Below are positions 62,897 through 64,000 of a stretch of 64,000 nt of DNA, one piece after another. The stretch covers positions 62,001 to 126,000 of the forward strand of contig NZ_CP039290.1 in assembly GCF_004798705.1 (NCBI RefSeq), read 5' to 3'. Below the pieces are notes generated by a model that had not been told where the DNA came from, did not search any database, and saw only the letters and a program-made list of their open reading frames with translations. Each line of letters opens with the position of its first letter. The first letter of the stretch is position 1. The translations under genes were made by a program, and so were the position numbers. The DNA comes from Arthrobacter sp. PAMC25564. Its GTDB lineage: Bacteria > Actinomycetota > Actinomycetes > Actinomycetales > Micrococcaceae.

Positions 62897-63589
62897 CTAC
62901 GCGTAGACCTTCTCGAGGAAGCCGCCCCACGCCCGGGCTGTGGCTTCGGAGTCCCCGCGGCCGCTGAAATCGTGGACGGTCATGCCCACCGGCGCGCCGA
63001 ATGCGTTGCGGCCGAAGAACCGGTACAGCGTGTCGGCCGTCCGCAGGCCCAGGAAGTTTTCGTTGGAAAAGTCGACTTCCCCGGCCAGTTTCCCGACGCC
63101 GTCGAGCTCCAGCTCCACCGCGCTGCCCGCTGCGGAGCCGTCCATGCGCAGTGCCCTCCTGAGCCGGTTGAATCCGTCCGGGGTCTGCGACGCGGCAGGC
63201 GCCTGGATATCCGTGAACACGACGGGCCTGCCGCCGAAGTATTTCAGGTACTGGCCAAGGGTGTGCAGGTAGAACGCGGTGTGCTTGCTGGCGCCGTCGT
63301 ACTGCTCGTCCCAGTTGTCCGCAAAGATGCCGCTGTGGACGTAGTGCAGCCGGGCGCGGCCGCCGTCGAGCGGTTCCAGCACGTGCTCGAGCTGGTTGAA
63401 CCAGCCGTCCGGGCCGTCCATCCGGGAGACCAGGTGGGTGGGGTACTCGTCCATGGTCCTGACGGCCGGCCACTGGTCCGTGGGGAACATCCACGCCGGG
63501 GTGTCCTTGGTGACCGCCTCCCAGACCTGCTCGGGGGTGCCGGGCAGCTCAGTGTCGTAGACGATCTCGAAATTCCGCTTGTCAGTCAT
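62897..63589 (-). CDS. SRPBCC (AHSA1-like) family protein
   Basis: A 230-residue protein that starts with FEIVYDTELPGTPEQVWEAVTKDTPAWMFPTDQW, the hallmark of START/AHSA1-like proteins with a deep ligand pocket. LHYVHSGIFADNWDEQYDGASKHTAFYLHTLGQYLKYF in the middle corresponds to the C-terminal helix of the AHSA1 unit. About 90 extra residues follow, with unknown role. The ATG overlaps the end of the upstream regulator gene by eight bases, a usual regulator-SRPBCC pairing. Confidence 0.85.
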   Translation of the reverse strand: MTDKRNFEIVYDTELPGTPEQVWEAVTKDTPAWMFPTDQWPAVRTMDEYPTHLVSRMDGPDGWFNQLEHVLEPLDGGRARLHYVHSGIFADNWDEQYDGASKHTAFYLHTLGQYLKYFGGRPVVFTDIQAPAASQTPDGFNRLRRALRMDGSAAGSAVELELDGVGKLAGEVDFSNENFLGLRTADTLYRFFGRNAFGAPVGMTVHDFSGRGDSEATARAWGGFLEKVYA

Positions 63590-64000
63590 TCTCCTGCTCC
63601 TTTGCGTGTGGGGTGGTGCGTGGCGGTTTGAGTGCCGCGGGTTTGAGTGCCGGATGAAGCGCGACGACGAGGCGATGCTTGCGCCCGCCACCCGCCGGGG
63701 TGCCGCCCGGCCCGGCTCCGCCCGAGGCGCCGCCGTCGTGGTACTGGTCCACGAGCCGGGCCACGGCGGCGCCGAGCTCTTCCGCGAAGGCGGCCCGGTC
63801 GGCGGCGGAACGGAACGTGATCTCGCCGTCAATCGCGAAGGTGGCGAGTTTCTGCTTCGCCGCCGTGGCCCCCGCGATCAGCTGGCCCATTTCCTGGACC
63901 ATCCGGCCGGCGAGCGCGAGCAGCCAGAAGGCGGAGAACCGGTCCGAGAACCGGTGGGGGTCCGGCGCCACGGAAGCGAGCGCCACCGGCGAAATGAGGT
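63582..64000 (-). CDS. C-terminal part of a probable ArsR-type regulator, 5' end outside window
   Basis: The frame is open to the window edge (reads LISPVALASVAPDPHRFSDRF at its visible start), so the gene begins beyond base 64000. The visible 139 residues include a dimerisation helix region (FWLLALAGRMVQEMGQLIAG, KLATFAIDGEITFRSAADRAAFAEELGAAVARLV in parts) and a basic Pro-rich tail. The presumed winged helix is outside. Overlap with the SRPBCC gene suggests an ArsR-like regulator partnered with it, but the DNA-binding domain cannot be seen. Confidence 0.6.
   Translation of the reverse strand, partial: LISPVALASVAPDPHRFSDRFSAFWLLALAGRMVQEMGQLIAGATAAKQKLATFAIDGEITFRSAADRAAFAEELGAAVARLVDQYHDGGASGGAGPGGTPAGGGRKHRLVVALHPALKPAALKPPRTTPHAKEQEND

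Overview
The window is a 64-kb piece of high-GC, gene-dense chromosome from an actinobacterium. It most resembles the Micrococcaceae (Arthrobacter/Pseudarthrobacter type). The evidence for this is GTP-dependent PEP carboxykinase, an Lhr helicase overlapping a Nei2-type glycosylase, a ydaO-type c-di-AMP riboswitch before a secreted lytic-transglycosylase-like gene, and many Ala/Gly/Pro-rich linkers. This placement is inference from gene content. No phage, plasmid, CRISPR or transposase genes are visible.

Layout. 1-3.2 kb: end of a phosphohexomutase gene, a hypothetical gene, then an NsrR-like Rrf2 regulator followed by flavohaemoglobin with a strong dyad operator (nitric oxide defence). 3.2-7.9 kb: pckG read leftward, with a perfect CRP/GlxR-type dyad upstream, tRNA-Arg(ACG), a FadR-type regulator and a flavin disulfide oxidoreductase. 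8-11.4 kb: an overlapping three-gene unit made of a degenerate ABC-ATPase-like protein, a YhgE/Pip membrane protein and a TetR regulator, with a TetR-like dyad at its promoter. 11.4-19.8 kb: small membrane proteins, SixA-like phosphatase, dodecin, an OmpR-type DNA-binding protein without receiver, a two-component system beside a divergent membrane protein, and the riboswitch-controlled cell-wall gene. 19.9-25.4 kb: a GT2-GtrA fusion followed by two tandem GT39/ArnT-like membrane glycosyltransferases, probably a surface glycosylation module. 25.4-28.7 kb: housekeeping genes including upp and tadA.

28.7-32.5 kb: a tightly packed four-gene leftward operon encoding a BchC-like dehydrogenase, a pterin-synthase-like protein that has lost catalytic residues, a GT4 glycosyltransferase and a winged-helix protein; its product is not known to me. 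32.7-34.6 kb: tRNA-Ser(CGA), and a TetR/DUF981 pair bounded by a second copy of the tRNA 3' end plus its terminator, which suggests a small insertion at the tRNA. 35.3-38.6 kb: PEP synthase and its regulatory kinase/phosphorylase, which together with pckG makes this a gluconeogenesis-rich window.

39.6-47.7 kb: a carbohydrate catabolic locus with an RpiB-like isomerase, DhaK-DhaL fusion kinase, SDR dehydrogenase, TIM-barrel isomerase, MHS-type transporter (its last codons look frameshifted), split transketolase and FCD-type GntR regulator. A ten-base motif, AACAGTCRAC, recurs at the divergent promoter and at the regulator promoter. By analogy with tetritol/tetrulose pathways, the route could lead from a polyol or ketose through phosphorylated tetrulose to erythrose 4-phosphate and transketolase.

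47.7-53.1 kb: a MacAB-like efflux operon with an extra small membrane protein, then an AI-2E family permease. 53.3-60.5 kb: small proteins, a DUF4232 lipoprotein, Lhr and Nei2. 60.6-64 kb: YczE-type membrane protein divergent from a MocR regulator with spaced repeats between them, a long inverted repeat, and an SRPBCC protein with the 3' part of its likely ArsR-type partner.
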